The notes: generated from the letters alone by a model not told the origin. Positions 17,997 through 27,710 are shown, counted from the first letter of the stretch. The stretch is DNA of 58,920 nucleotides from Gammaproteobacteria bacterium (GCA_015488885.1 WFMW01000004.1:1-58920), one strand, 5' to 3'. Made by a program: numbers and translations.

Positions 17997-20738
17997 TTAT
18001 CCACTAAATTTGTTTATACCTGAATTGGTATAATAAGTGCTTAAGCTATTTTGCTCTTTAACTTCATCATGCGGTATAAGTAAATATTTCCATTTTTTAC
18101 CACCATGATTTAAAAGGTAAGCACTCGCATTCTCGCACCAACGTACTGCAGCAACAGATTTTGCCAATACCTTTTTATCCTCCATTTCCTTTTTTGCCTT
18201 TGTTTCTACCATTAAAATGCATTTTTCCGTTTCAACAACAAAGTCAGGTACATATTCCGGGTGCTCTATACCATCTTTGTAATAGAGCTGAAATTGACCT
18301 TTAGCGGGTTTAAACCACTTTATTGCATCACGCTCGATGATTACTGCGAATCGGCGTTCTGTATCACAGTCAAACTTCTGTAACGGGTACAGGCATTTTG
18401 AAAATCCACCAAACAGCATCTGCTTGATTTTACTTTTATCTGTTACCGTATCTCTGTAATTATGAACTTCCTGTCCAGCTGCTGTGTAGGCACAGGGTTT
18501 CAACGGTGTAAAACCACCATGGATTTCAATTTCGTAGTCTGTTTCCTCTTCCCAGAAATGACCAATCATCTGTGCATGGATAGCCTCAGCAATCAATTTT
18601 CGATTTGAATCCAGTACATTCACAAGCTCATCTTCTGAAGTTAAGTAGCTTTCAAAATGTTTTACTGCCTGTCCTGCTAAATCGTAGAGCAGATCAGCAT
18701 GTTCATCATAAGAAATATCATCAAAATCGACCAGTCCATGAACAATGTAATTTTCGGGACGTGATTCGCTGATACCCACCTGTGCAGTCAATGTAGTTTG
18801 CCGGTTAGTATGTAGATTTTGAATAACTATATCTCTTTCTGATGGCAGCAAATTAAGTTGCGAGACATCCAGTACAAATGATTTATAACCATAATTAACC
18901 TCACCTTTGGGTGTAACCACCACTTTTGGTATATCGATGGTTTCCTGCTTGACCAGTGACGATACTTTTTCGACAACGGCTGCCAGGTCTGTCTCTTCTT
19001 CCTCAGCAAGTAATGATTGCTGCCTGTCAGTTAATTTTTCCTTAACGGCTTCAACGATGGCTTGCTGCACTTCATCCTCAAGAAGTACACCGGTTGTTGC
19101 GAGCGTTTCCGGTTTATCCTTCAGACTGTTAATAACATCTAATGTTACTTCTGCCACTTTGCGCTCATTCTCCCCATTAAAGATTAATTTTTCATTATCA
19201 GACCTCGTGTATGTTGTACCCTCACTGCCAGTTGGTACAGTGCCACTTATCATGGAAGTTAGATTTGAGCCGACTTCAACACTCTCTATTCGCGTATCAT
19301 TTTTGGGCGCATCAAGAATAAGCTGTTTTAATCGCAGTGGATTATCCGGGTTATTGGCTTCATCAATAATTTCCTGAAAGCGATCATGAGCCACAATGCT
19401 TAGACGATCGACTGGCTCAACGCCTGTGCGTTTACCATAAGGCAAACGTAAGCCCCGTCCTATCGATTGTTCGATAAGCGTTCGTGCATTAGCGGCTCTT
19501 AATGGTACGATGGTATAAAGGTTGGTGACATCCCAGCCTTCTTTTAGCATATTTACGTGAATAACGACTTCAGTCGGCTCATCAACGCTTTCAACGGCTA
19601 ATAATCGGGCAATCATTTCCTCTTCTGCGGCACCGGACTTACTGCTATCGACCTGGATAATTTTGTCTTTGTAGCGTCCATCAAAGAAGTTAGCGGATTC
19701 CATTACGGTAAATAATTCTGCAGCGTGAGTCGTATCACGGGCAATAACCAGCATAAACGGTTTAACCAGTGGCAAATCATTCTGTTTTGAATAAGTCATT
19801 AATTCGACTTTGGTTTGTTCGTGCAAACGAATACCATCCATCAATTTAATGCGTTCCAGTTCTTCTCGGCTGTATTGACTGGCATCAAAATTACGTTGTG
19901 TTACCACGGCAGGTTCTTTGACAAAGCCATCATCCATAGCTCTGGCCAATGGATAGTCCACCACTACATTTTTAAACGGTATCGTTTTATTTTTTCCTGC
20001 TTCAACAAAGGGGGTAGCGGTAAGCTCCAGACCCAGAATCGGGTTCAGTTCATTAATCGCTTTCATCCCCGCATTGGCACGGTAGCGGTGAGATTCATCC
20101 ATCAGCAAGACCAGATCATCCAGTTCTGACAGATAATTGAAATAGCTGTCACCCAGATATTCGGATAAACGTTTAATACGTGGTGCTTTACCACCACGCA
20201 CTTCAGAAACAATCTTGGCAATATTGAAAATATTAATACGCACTTCCTGTGCCTGACCAAATAAATCGTCCTTAAGTTGTGCGCCCCGCTCTTCATAGTT
20301 ATCACCGGTAATCACAACCGGTTGTGTCACAGTAAATTCCGCAATACCTTTAAATACATATTTAGCTGAGCCGAGGGTAAAGTCGGTAATTAATTTATCG
20401 TAAATGGTCAGGTTTGGTGCCAGCACAAAAAAGTTATTGATGCCATTTGCCAGATGCAAATAGCTAATAAATGCACCCATCAGCCGGGTTTTGCCCACGC
20501 CAGTTGCCAGCGCAAAACAAAGTGAGGGAAATTCACGTTCAAAATCTTCCAGTTTATTAAACTGTGATTTAAGAATATCCAGTAAAGCAGGTACATCATG
20601 TTTGTGATTTAGTAATTCACTGACAGTATTTTCAACAACAGTAGAATCAATCGCTGTTTTTAAAGCCTCCAGTGATTCTCGCTGAGGTGGCCGTAAACTT
20701 AAACGCCCGGAGATATTGTTTAATATACGTTCACTCAT
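17997..20738 (-). CDS. res: Type III restriction endonuclease-like helicase (Res)
   Basis: A 913-residue DEAD/DEAH helicase-nuclease. Walker A is ATGVGKTRL at about residues 78-86, motif II is MDESHRYR, motif III is ELTATPF, and motif VI lies around QSIGRGLRLPYG. The C-terminal PD-(D/E)xK nuclease is visible as YVPDFVVETEKCILMVETKAK-like elements (PD...E.K). Length and order match Res subunits that need the Mod methylase and move along DNA by ATP hydrolysis before cutting. It is the last gene of the island, separated from mod by two small genes. Confidence 0.9.
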   Translation of the reverse strand: MSERILNNISGRLSLRPPQRESLEALKTAIDSTVVENTVSELLNHKHDVPALLDILKSQFNKLEDFEREFPSLCFALATGVGKTRLMGAFISYLHLANGINNFFVLAPNLTIYDKLITDFTLGSAKYVFKGIAEFTVTQPVVITGDNYEERGAQLKDDLFGQAQEVRINIFNIAKIVSEVRGGKAPRIKRLSEYLGDSYFNYLSELDDLVLLMDESHRYRANAGMKAINELNPILGLELTATPFVEAGKNKTIPFKNVVVDYPLARAMDDGFVKEPAVVTQRNFDASQYSREELERIKLMDGIRLHEQTKVELMTYSKQNDLPLVKPFMLVIARDTTHAAELFTVMESANFFDGRYKDKIIQVDSSKSGAAEEEMIARLLAVESVDEPTEVVIHVNMLKEGWDVTNLYTIVPLRAANARTLIEQSIGRGLRLPYGKRTGVEPVDRLSIVAHDRFQEIIDEANNPDNPLRLKQLILDAPKNDTRIESVEVGSNLTSMISGTVPTGSEGTTYTRSDNEKLIFNGENERKVAEVTLDVINSLKDKPETLATTGVLLEDEVQQAIVEAVKEKLTDRQQSLLAEEEETDLAAVVEKVSSLVKQETIDIPKVVVTPKGEVNYGYKSFVLDVSQLNLLPSERDIVIQNLHTNRQTTLTAQVGISESRPENYIVHGLVDFDDISYDEHADLLYDLAGQAVKHFESYLTSEDELVNVLDSNRKLIAEAIHAQMIGHFWEEETDYEIEIHGGFTPLKPCAYTAAGQEVHNYRDTVTDKSKIKQMLFGGFSKCLYPLQKFDCDTERRFAVIIERDAIKWFKPAKGQFQLYYKDGIEHPEYVPDFVVETEKCILMVETKAKKEMEDKKVLAKSVAAVRWCENASAYLLNHGGKKWKYLLIPHDEVKEQNSLSTYYTNSGINKFSG

Positions 20739-20781
20739 AGTGACGTATCCACTCTAATTAATTTAAAATTATTACCATGCA

Positions 20782-20982
20782 TTATTTATCAACCTTATAA
20801 TCAGGTTCCGCTTCATTTACTTCATTTGGTGATAATTTAACAACACGATTATTACGCCAGTAAATTAGTTGTGTATTATGTATTAGCGCCTGTTGACGAG
20901 CACTTCTGGCTGCACGCTGTAAAGCGGGTAAAGCCAACTTCAGCAAAGGATTTTTCGCCTTATCAATATCATTAGCTTTCAT
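20782..20982 (-). CDS. Small protein after the Zeta-like gene
   Basis: A 66-residue basic N-terminal, acidic C-terminal protein (MKANDIDKAKNPLLKLALPALQ...), with no recognised domain. The first start with a plausible ribosome site is ATG at 20982, overlapping the end of the Zeta-like gene by 11 bases. Small partners of this sort often accompany Zeta-like kinases as antitoxins or regulators. That role is inferred from position only. A longer frame starting at 21030 lacks support. Confidence 0.6.
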   Translation of the reverse strand: MKANDIDKAKNPLLKLALPALQRAARSARQQALIHNTQLIYWRNNRVVKLSPNEVNEAEPDYKVDK

Positions 20983-21514
20983 GCTTTTCACTCCATTCAA
21001 CCAGTACAGGTTGCTGATCATTGTTGTCATAAATAGCCCATGCGTCTACAAGGGGTGCATATAAATCATGAAAATTAAACCAGCCCGACTGATAACGACG
21101 CCGGATAACATCCTCTGCAATATAATGCCCGCCTTGTTTAACCCTTTCAGCAACCCGATCAATGGCAATGTCAACATTTTGCAACCGAAGAAAAAGTAAA
21201 CTTACGTGATACCCCAGTGCCTGCCATTGAGAAATTTTCCTGGCGTAAATTTTACCCGCCAGGGTTGTCTCAAAAACAAATGACTCTCGTTTGTGAATAT
21301 GTTCATCTATGGCCTTCAACATAAGTTTACCTGCCTGCACAGCAGCCACTTCTGGTTTAAAGGGTGATAATCCTGCGGCAATTAAATCGGCATTCACAAA
21401 ATGCAGGCAATCTGCCTCATTAGGTAAGAACTCTTTTGCAAATGTGGTTTTACCCGCACCATTAGGGCCTGCAATTATGATAATGCGTTTATTTTCATCC
21501 TGACTATTACTCAT
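20972..21514 (-). CDS. Zeta-toxin-like P-loop kinase
   Basis: A protein of about 180 residues with the P-loop IIAGPNGAGKTTFAKE, then VNADLIAAGLSP and ESFVFETTLAG, as in Zeta-type kinases and related predicted ATPases. Studied Zeta toxins phosphorylate UDP-N-acetylglucosamine and block wall synthesis; whether this one does so is unknown. ATG at 21514 follows GGGAGG with five-base spacing and overlaps the mod end, so translation is coupled. It is placed between mod and res, an unusual interruption of a type III pair. Confidence 0.82.
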   Translation of the reverse strand: MSNSQDENKRIIIIAGPNGAGKTTFAKEFLPNEADCLHFVNADLIAAGLSPFKPEVAAVQAGKLMLKAIDEHIHKRESFVFETTLAGKIYARKISQWQALGYHVSLLFLRLQNVDIAIDRVAERVKQGGHYIAEDVIRRRYQSGWFNFHDLYAPLVDAWAIYDNNDQQPVLVEWSEKHES

Positions 21515-23129
21515 TACCACCTCCCAGCAAATCCTGCTGCTCAGGCTCTTTTTCCATTTGCGGGAGGTTTTCTATATTTAAACTGTAATCATCATGCGCC
21601 CATTCACAACGGCTGAGTACCATTTTGGGTATTTTCTTAATGGTTAGATTTTCAAAACGATCCGGCTTGCAGCGAAACGATCCACAACAAACTAACAGCG
21701 TTTTATCACCACCGACTTCATCGGATAATTGCTGGAGTTTTTCTACCGATAAATTTTGTGTGGTAACATAAATAAAATCGGTTTCAGTGGAATAGCCGTG
21801 ATTCCACCATACGGTATCAGAGGGTTGATAAGTAAAGCCTTCTAATTTGCAGATAGCTTCCGATAACATTTCGGCGTTATAGTCTTTATTGACTACCCAG
21901 TTATCCCATTTATCTTTTTCGAGTAAGGAAGGTGCGAGGGTGTAATAGCGAAAACCGCCACCGCCTTGCCAGTTAATGGATTTTGAAATGCCGCCCTGGT
22001 CTTCGCCATTGATGACTTTTTGTAATCGGGGAATGATGTGAGTGTGGCAATGATCGCCTAGTTCGACCATTATCCACTTCCTGCCCATTTTGTGGGCGAC
22101 TGCACCTGTTGTGCCTGAGCCAGCAAAAGAATCAAGAACCAAATCATTAGGTTCTGTAGCGAGGCGAATTATTCTCTCAATCAACCGTTCAGGTTTTGGG
22201 GTTGCAAAAACCTTATCTGAATTAAAAAACTTAACCTCTTTTTTTGCATCTTGATTATGCCCAACATCAGTATGCTTCCATATAGTCATGGCAGTTATTC
22301 CACCTTTAACCTCAGTAAGAAACTTTTTAACACGTGGCATATTATTTTGTTTTTTACCGAACCAAATTCGATTATCTTTAACCAAATCATTAAATTTATT
22401 CCTAGAAACGCCCCAACACCTTGATGCAGGCGGCTCATATTTATTGCCAGACGGTGTTTCTATTACATAATCACAGGTTTTATTATATGTTCTCACAGTT
22501 AAATCTGAAGAGGTCCAAGCACCTCTTGGGTCATTATCTTGATTCTTATATCTTGAATCCATCTCTGTGGTTCTAGGAAGAAGATTAGGCCGCCATATAT
22601 CTTTATTCTTAGCATATAACAGGATATGGTCATGTGAATCTGATATCCATTTTGCATCATTCTGAGGGGAGAACTTTTTTTCCCATATTATATTTGCTAC
22701 GAAATTCTTTCTACCAAATACCTCATCACATAAAACTTTTAAATAATGACTTTCATCATCATCAATAGTTATCCAAATTGATCCATTTTCACTTAATAAG
22801 CGTTGTAATATTTCCATTCTATCTCGCATTAAACTAAGCCAAATAGAGTGTTCTAATCCATCATCATAATGTTCAAAAGACATTCCTGTGTTATAAGGTG
22901 GATCAATAAATACACATTTAACCTTCCCAGCATACTCCTGCTCCAATGCCTTCAACGCCAGCAAGTTATCCCCAAAAATCAATTTATTATCAAAAATATC
23001 CTTATCGGTTACACGCTGTTTTGCATGATAGGATTTACTCGGGTCTTCCAGTAAAATACGCGGCTCAAGTTTTGGGCGCTTATCTTTGCCTATCCAGGTG
23101 AGTTCGAGTTTTGTTTTTTGTTTTGCCAT
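21507..23129 (-). CDS. mod: Type III DNA methyltransferase (Mod)
   Basis: A 540-residue amino-methyltransferase of the beta class, in which the catalytic motif FIDPPYNTG (about residues 74-82) precedes the SAM-binding motif LDSFAGSGTTGAVAHKMG (about residue 345). The region between them would be the target recognition domain. It modifies the recognition sequence and gives specificity to Res. Only two bases separate it from the subtilase stop, placing it firmly in the same transcript as the IetA/IetS-like genes. Confidence 0.93.
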   Translation of the reverse strand: MAKQKTKLELTWIGKDKRPKLEPRILLEDPSKSYHAKQRVTDKDIFDNKLIFGDNLLALKALEQEYAGKVKCVFIDPPYNTGMSFEHYDDGLEHSIWLSLMRDRMEILQRLLSENGSIWITIDDDESHYLKVLCDEVFGRKNFVANIIWEKKFSPQNDAKWISDSHDHILLYAKNKDIWRPNLLPRTTEMDSRYKNQDNDPRGAWTSSDLTVRTYNKTCDYVIETPSGNKYEPPASRCWGVSRNKFNDLVKDNRIWFGKKQNNMPRVKKFLTEVKGGITAMTIWKHTDVGHNQDAKKEVKFFNSDKVFATPKPERLIERIIRLATEPNDLVLDSFAGSGTTGAVAHKMGRKWIMVELGDHCHTHIIPRLQKVINGEDQGGISKSINWQGGGGFRYYTLAPSLLEKDKWDNWVVNKDYNAEMLSEAICKLEGFTYQPSDTVWWNHGYSTETDFIYVTTQNLSVEKLQQLSDEVGGDKTLLVCCGSFRCKPDRFENLTIKKIPKMVLSRCEWAHDDYSLNIENLPQMEKEPEQQDLLGGGNE

Positions 23130-23131
23130 AT

Positions 23132-25543
23132 TTATATAACCCGCGCACGAACCCGTTCCTGCTCTTGAACCTGAATACGCAACTGTATTTCAGTATAAAG
23201 TTGTGCCTGTTCATTTTCCCTATCTGTTGCAGTGACTACTAATGCATAATGCTCCTGATCCAGACAAGGTGAGATATTACCCCAGTCTCTATCCTGCCGG
23301 GTCACGACAACAAACCATTTTTCATTGGGGTTACGTTGTTTAAAATGCCAGACCGATGACTGCACTGTGCCTTTATCGCGTGTTTGTGCACTTATCTTTC
23401 TATTGGGTGTTGCATCATCATTTCTTGTTTCGGTATCGTCTTGTTTGTCGTGGTTAAAATGCTGTTCAACCTCTTCTAGTGATTGCCCTTTAATTAATCT
23501 GTAGCTCATTTTTGTCGCGGTGTATTCTAACCGTGTGGTACGTACCGGTGGTGAGTAAGCCAGGGTAACTCTTAATTCCCTGCTTGCCCGGTTTGTGCGA
23601 AGAAAACTTTCTGGTAAAGGCAATTCATAAAACTGATGAGTATTATTTTCTATGCTGTCTTCTGCCATAAGCACAACCACGGATTCTGATGATCGATACA
23701 ATGAATCTTCATCTATTTTTCCGTAACCAGCGACCTCTCTTGCCAGTTCTCTATTTTTTGTGCCCGTGTTATCCTTATAGCTTTCCTTCCATTGTTCAGA
23801 AAAAGTGTTAGAACATGCTTCAGGCAAATTTGCATGATTAATTAGCATCGCCCGTAACAGGTTGGCGGAGGCTTGCGGGTATTCATTTAACAGGCGTCCC
23901 GCAAGGTGCGTAATATACGGTGCGGAAAAACTTGTACCGGCTATTTCTTTAAATAAAGTACCTCCCACAAACTGATGATTGAGCGTGAGCACACCCATGC
24001 CTCTTTCGTCAGGATTCCATTGTCTGTCTGCTTGCCTTAATGGTGATGCTCGATTGCCTCCGGTTGCGACAAGCTCCGGTTTTAGTGCTTTACCAACTGA
24101 GGGACCATGACGTGTAAATGGTGAGGGTTGATCTTCATTGCTTGGAGATAATGCACTAATTTCTGGGTATCTTTGCTCATTTGTGTGTTGATTATGCTTA
24201 GCCAGACTACCTACTGTTATGACATTAAGTGCCGTTGCAGGGTCAATAATGATATTGGCATTATCCATTAAGTATTCTGGATATTCATCTCGCCAACTTG
24301 CTACGGGTACCGGGGGATTCTCTGAACCAGAAAAATTACCCGCCGATACAATAAACAAAATATCATATTCTCTTGCCAGCCTGTCCAGCACATATGCAAT
24401 GCCACGTATATGCTTACCGTCGTAAGGTGCATTGGTATTGCCCAGGGAAATATTAAATATTCTGCAACCCAATTCACCTGCAAAATACTCAACTGCTTCC
24501 GTTAATGTTGCTTCAATGGTTTTTTCATCAAATCGTGTTTCATTGGTTTGTTCATCACGGTACATAACCTTGCCGTTATATAGCCAGAATTGAGGCTGCC
24601 AGTAATGGCTATCTGAACAAGCTTCAAGATCGCCATATAAGGCAATACCCGCTACGGCTGTACCATGTCCGGATTCGTCATCTTCATTACGACCTTTTAT
24701 AAAACTTTGACTTTCAGCTATGGCTGTTTTGAGCAGGGGATGATTGGTGTTGATACCGCTATCAAGAATGCAGACTCTTGCGCTATCTGGCTCTGGCGAT
24801 GCTAAATTCCGTGGTATGTTGTCTATATCATAGTTTAATTGCTGATAGCCAATGCCTGATTCTGGCAGTAGATCAACCATGCGAACATCACGGTGGTTTA
24901 ATAACAGGTCAACATGCTGTTGTATTAACTTCAGGCGATAGATCAGTAAACCATCCTGATTAATGCTATCAACTTTTATTATTTTATTTTCAGCTAACCA
25001 GTGTTCAAACTCTTCTATTAATTGAATACGTTTAGGGTGACGGGCTGTTTGTATTGGCCAAAGTTCTATATCCAGACTAAGTTCCTCTGTATCCGGTAGG
25101 CCTTTATGCTGAAGTGCCCAGCTTTTTCTGTCTTCAGGTGTCCAGTTATCAATACCTTGAATCGCTTGTAATATTTGCTTATAGGTAAAATCAGCAGCAT
25201 CCGTTCCTAATTGAGAGAGGTGCTCTGTAAAAATAGCTAGACCTTGCTCATCAGCAAAAACGATACATATTTCTTTATCTTCCTGACCAACAAACTCAAC
25301 ACCATGTTTATACAGGTTTTTAACATCGGGTCCACCTGCATATTGCAGTTTGAATACAAACTTTCCCTGGGGAGATGTTTGCTGTTGCCTTGCTATTCTG
25401 GCTGCACTATTAAGATTACTTGAAAGCACCTGTGCATGTTTACGCAGGTCATCAGGCTTATATCTGGGAGGTGGCTTTTTAGTTCTACGAGGATTAGTTA
25501 AAACCTCTTTTTCTATTGTCAGATGTTTATAATTTTCCGGCAT
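23132..25543 (-). CDS. ietS: Subtilisin-like serine protease, IetS-like
   Basis: An 803-residue S8-family protease with all three catalytic residues: Asp261 in CILDSGINTNHP, His293 in SGHGTAVAG and Ser538 in GTSFSAP, plus the oxyanion Asn403 in SAGNFSG. No signal peptide is present, so it acts in the cytoplasm. It follows an AAA ATPase gene with a 10-bp gap, which is the two-gene layout of the IetAS antiphage system. The name is given by this pairing and architecture. The N-terminal 250 residues and C-terminal 250 residues are probably regulatory. Confidence 0.85.
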   Translation of the reverse strand: MPENYKHLTIEKEVLTNPRRTKKPPPRYKPDDLRKHAQVLSSNLNSAARIARQQQTSPQGKFVFKLQYAGGPDVKNLYKHGVEFVGQEDKEICIVFADEQGLAIFTEHLSQLGTDAADFTYKQILQAIQGIDNWTPEDRKSWALQHKGLPDTEELSLDIELWPIQTARHPKRIQLIEEFEHWLAENKIIKVDSINQDGLLIYRLKLIQQHVDLLLNHRDVRMVDLLPESGIGYQQLNYDIDNIPRNLASPEPDSARVCILDSGINTNHPLLKTAIAESQSFIKGRNEDDESGHGTAVAGIALYGDLEACSDSHYWQPQFWLYNGKVMYRDEQTNETRFDEKTIEATLTEAVEYFAGELGCRIFNISLGNTNAPYDGKHIRGIAYVLDRLAREYDILFIVSAGNFSGSENPPVPVASWRDEYPEYLMDNANIIIDPATALNVITVGSLAKHNQHTNEQRYPEISALSPSNEDQPSPFTRHGPSVGKALKPELVATGGNRASPLRQADRQWNPDERGMGVLTLNHQFVGGTLFKEIAGTSFSAPYITHLAGRLLNEYPQASANLLRAMLINHANLPEACSNTFSEQWKESYKDNTGTKNRELAREVAGYGKIDEDSLYRSSESVVVLMAEDSIENNTHQFYELPLPESFLRTNRASRELRVTLAYSPPVRTTRLEYTATKMSYRLIKGQSLEEVEQHFNHDKQDDTETRNDDATPNRKISAQTRDKGTVQSSVWHFKQRNPNEKWFVVVTRQDRDWGNISPCLDQEHYALVVTATDRENEQAQLYTEIQLRIQVQEQERVRARVI

Positions 25544-25553
25544 TTTTTATCCT

Positions 25554-26540
25554 TCAAACAGAATTATGTTTCACTTCCCTGTTCAGCGCCTTTTTAATAT
25601 CTTTAATTGTCAGAAACTCCTGATTCTTTAATATCATGCGTTTAACCGCCCGGCGAATGACTCTTTCTATATCGGCACCACTAAGTGTCTTAAACAGGCT
25701 TAATACTTTTTTATCATCTATTTCAAATTCTCTTCTGACACCTCTTAGCTTGAGAGTCAGGATTTGTGCTGTTTCAGCCTGTTCAGGTAAAGGAAATGCG
25801 ATAGTTTCGTCAAAACGTCGCCAGATTGCTGTATCCAGAATATGCTCATGGTTTGTGGCGGCAAGCAGCAGGCTTTGCCCCTGATAGGCATCCATCATTT
25901 GTAGTACTGCGTTTACCACACGGCGCAGTTCACCATGTTCACTGCCATCATTACGCTCTTTACCCAAAGCATCAAACTCATCAAATAGAGCAACCATTGG
26001 GTATTGGCTAATAAAATCGAACACTTTGCGTAAATTAGCGGCAGTTTCACCCAGATAGGAGGAAACCAGCGCATCCAGCCTGACTATGGCTAATGGATAA
26101 TCAAGTTCACTGGCTATTACTTCGGCTGCCAGTGTTTTTCCACAACCGGGAGGTCCAAAGAAAATGACTTTATTTGAGGCTTTCATACCATAGCTACGTA
26201 ATACATCCTGCCGGCGATGTTCTTCAAGCAACTCTTCTATCACGTTCAGACTTTCATCTGGAAGGATCAAGTTCTCTACTGTTCTTCCTGGCTGATGAAT
26301 ATCCAGCAAGGGCAAGCCACGTTCTTTATCCGTAGGAACCTTCGGTAGAATACGAGACAGACTACGCTTTGCTGGTTGCATCGTGTCACCATAAAGGATT
26401 TTTTCAAGATCATTGGCAAGAAGATGATGCTGCTTTTGGCGCTCTTCATTAATAACAACTTCTGAAGCATGTCGAAAGGCAGCAGAATTGCCTGACGCTC
26501 CTGCTTTTATCAACTGTCTTAATGTTTTTCCACTTGCCAT
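25554..26540 (-). CDS. ietA: AAA+ ATPase, IetA-like
   Basis: A 328-residue AAA ATPase with Walker A GPPGCGKT (about residues 129-136), Walker B VALFDEFDAL, sensor-like AATNHEHILD and the arginine finger region WRRFDE. I prefer ATG at 26540, which has GGAG six bases upstream, over the one at 26558. Paired with the subtilase downstream it matches the IetA component of IetAS. Presumably ATP hydrolysis gates or feeds the protease; the mechanism is not established. Confidence 0.85.
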   Translation of the reverse strand: MASGKTLRQLIKAGASGNSAAFRHASEVVINEERQKQHHLLANDLEKILYGDTMQPAKRSLSRILPKVPTDKERGLPLLDIHQPGRTVENLILPDESLNVIEELLEEHRRQDVLRSYGMKASNKVIFFGPPGCGKTLAAEVIASELDYPLAIVRLDALVSSYLGETAANLRKVFDFISQYPMVALFDEFDALGKERNDGSEHGELRRVVNAVLQMMDAYQGQSLLLAATNHEHILDTAIWRRFDETIAFPLPEQAETAQILTLKLRGVRREFEIDDKKVLSLFKTLSGADIERVIRRAVKRMILKNQEFLTIKDIKKALNREVKHNSV

Positions 26541-26570
26541 GTCACTCTCCGGGAACACTTTAGGAAACCT

Positions 26571-26622
26571 CTGATTAATTCATACTTTGCTCAGAATGAC
26601 ATTAATCAGGGATTCCTTAGAT
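26571..26622. repeat. Palindromic repeat upstream of ietA-like gene
   Basis: AGGAAACCTCTGATTAAT is imperfectly inverted further on as ATTAATCAGGGATTCCT, ending at about 26617. It shares the AGGRAnnnnCTGA start with the dispersed family but has a different core (ATTAAT). It lies in the gap between the AbiEi-like stop and the ietA-like start, where it might form an operator or attenuator. Confidence 0.6.
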
Positions 26623-26721
26623 AATTATATTGCCTGATTCATTACAAAATCTGGTATTTCAAAGGTTGTTAAATTTTACCTTATTTACCAACATCAGGTT
26701 GATTTATTTCCACTTTTTCAG

Positions 26722-27543
26722 TTAAGCAGTCTGGCGTTCTGGCACTGTGATTAAATAGTCTTTATCCAGTTTACCTCCTTTTACTACTACTCGTTTACCA
26801 CTACCTAATTCCAGCTGTTTTTTGTCTATTCGTGCTAACCACGGGTAACTAAACTGACCGGTCATATAAAGAAACAGTCGTTTTACTTTGATGCTACGAC
26901 AATGCTGCAATAAGGCATTAACACACTTAGGTCGCAAGCTAGTTAAACCCTCAAACAATTCAAGTGCATGGGTAAATGCGTGCTCATCATCTTGTACATC
27001 ATAAAGTACTTCCATTATGGCTCGCTCCGGGGCTGATACCTTTAGTTGCAAATCACGTACGCCTGACGGCATTAACTCGAAACCAACATCCTGTACTGAT
27101 TCATCAAACAACTGTCGTGTATGAAATTGTAATGTTGCCGCTAAGGTTACTGACTTAACCCATGCTGGTATCCTGGCAGTCACTTTACCCTGCCCCCAAA
27201 GATGGATGACCTCGCTGCCTGCCTTGTTGTTATTTCCCTTATCATTCCCTCCTAAAGGTAAATAATGTGCATACCCCTGAAGATTTAGTGCTGTCGTACC
27301 GCCCACATGGAAGGGGTAATGTGCAAAATGCTGTATCCCCAACACCAGCCCCTGCCAGTTGAGTGCCGTTTGCGGTCGAGCGTAAACGCCACGCCCCAAT
27401 GATTGCAACCATTTACTTTGAACATATTTACGCACCAACTGACGTGAATACCCCTGATCAGTCAACCATTTGCCTGGCACTGCCACCCCTTCTGGCAGTA
27501 AGCCAAGCAATTTGTTTATTTTATTTACCTTATGTAAACCCAT
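26722..27543 (-). CDS. Solitary AbiEi-like antitoxin/regulator
   Basis: The 273-residue protein has the AbiEi architecture: an N-terminal winged helix (PGKWLTDQGYSRQLVRKYVQSKWLQSLGRGVYARP) and the larger C-terminal domain (HVGGTTALNLQGYAHYLPLG; SAPERAIMEVLYDV). AbiEi normally neutralises the nucleotidyltransferase AbiEii encoded just downstream and represses its own promoter. No AbiEii frame follows. The next gene is the AAA ATPase. Palindromic sites span its start codon. It may now act only as a regulator of the island (inference). Confidence 0.82.
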   Translation of the reverse strand: MGLHKVNKINKLLGLLPEGVAVPGKWLTDQGYSRQLVRKYVQSKWLQSLGRGVYARPQTALNWQGLVLGIQHFAHYPFHVGGTTALNLQGYAHYLPLGGNDKGNNNKAGSEVIHLWGQGKVTARIPAWVKSVTLAATLQFHTRQLFDESVQDVGFELMPSGVRDLQLKVSAPERAIMEVLYDVQDDEHAFTHALELFEGLTSLRPKCVNALLQHCRSIKVKRLFLYMTGQFSYPWLARIDKKQLELGSGKRVVVKGGKLDKDYLITVPERQTA

Positions 27544-27654
27544 GGTTTACTTTATAACTTATTTTTATTTTTTATTCCAGTTTATTTGGACTTATTATCA
27601 CTATTTGTAAACTTCAGATTTACATTTTGATCTGCAAATAAACTAATAGTTTAT
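27535..27654 (-). promoter_or_regulatory. Three palindromic candidate operators before the AbiEi-like gene
   Basis: GTAAACCATGGTTTAC (27535-27550) is a perfect palindrome across the ATG. TGTAAACTTCAGATTTACA (27606-27624) and ATAAACTAATAGTTTAT (27638-27654) are further palindromes with the same RTAAAC/GTTTAY half-site. AbiEi proteins are known to bind inverted repeats in their own promoters, so these are good candidates for negative autoregulation. Confidence 0.6.
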
Positions 27655-27710
27655 CAACAATACATTTTTCAAACTAACCACACTAATTTATAGCCAGCTT
27701 AACTATATCT

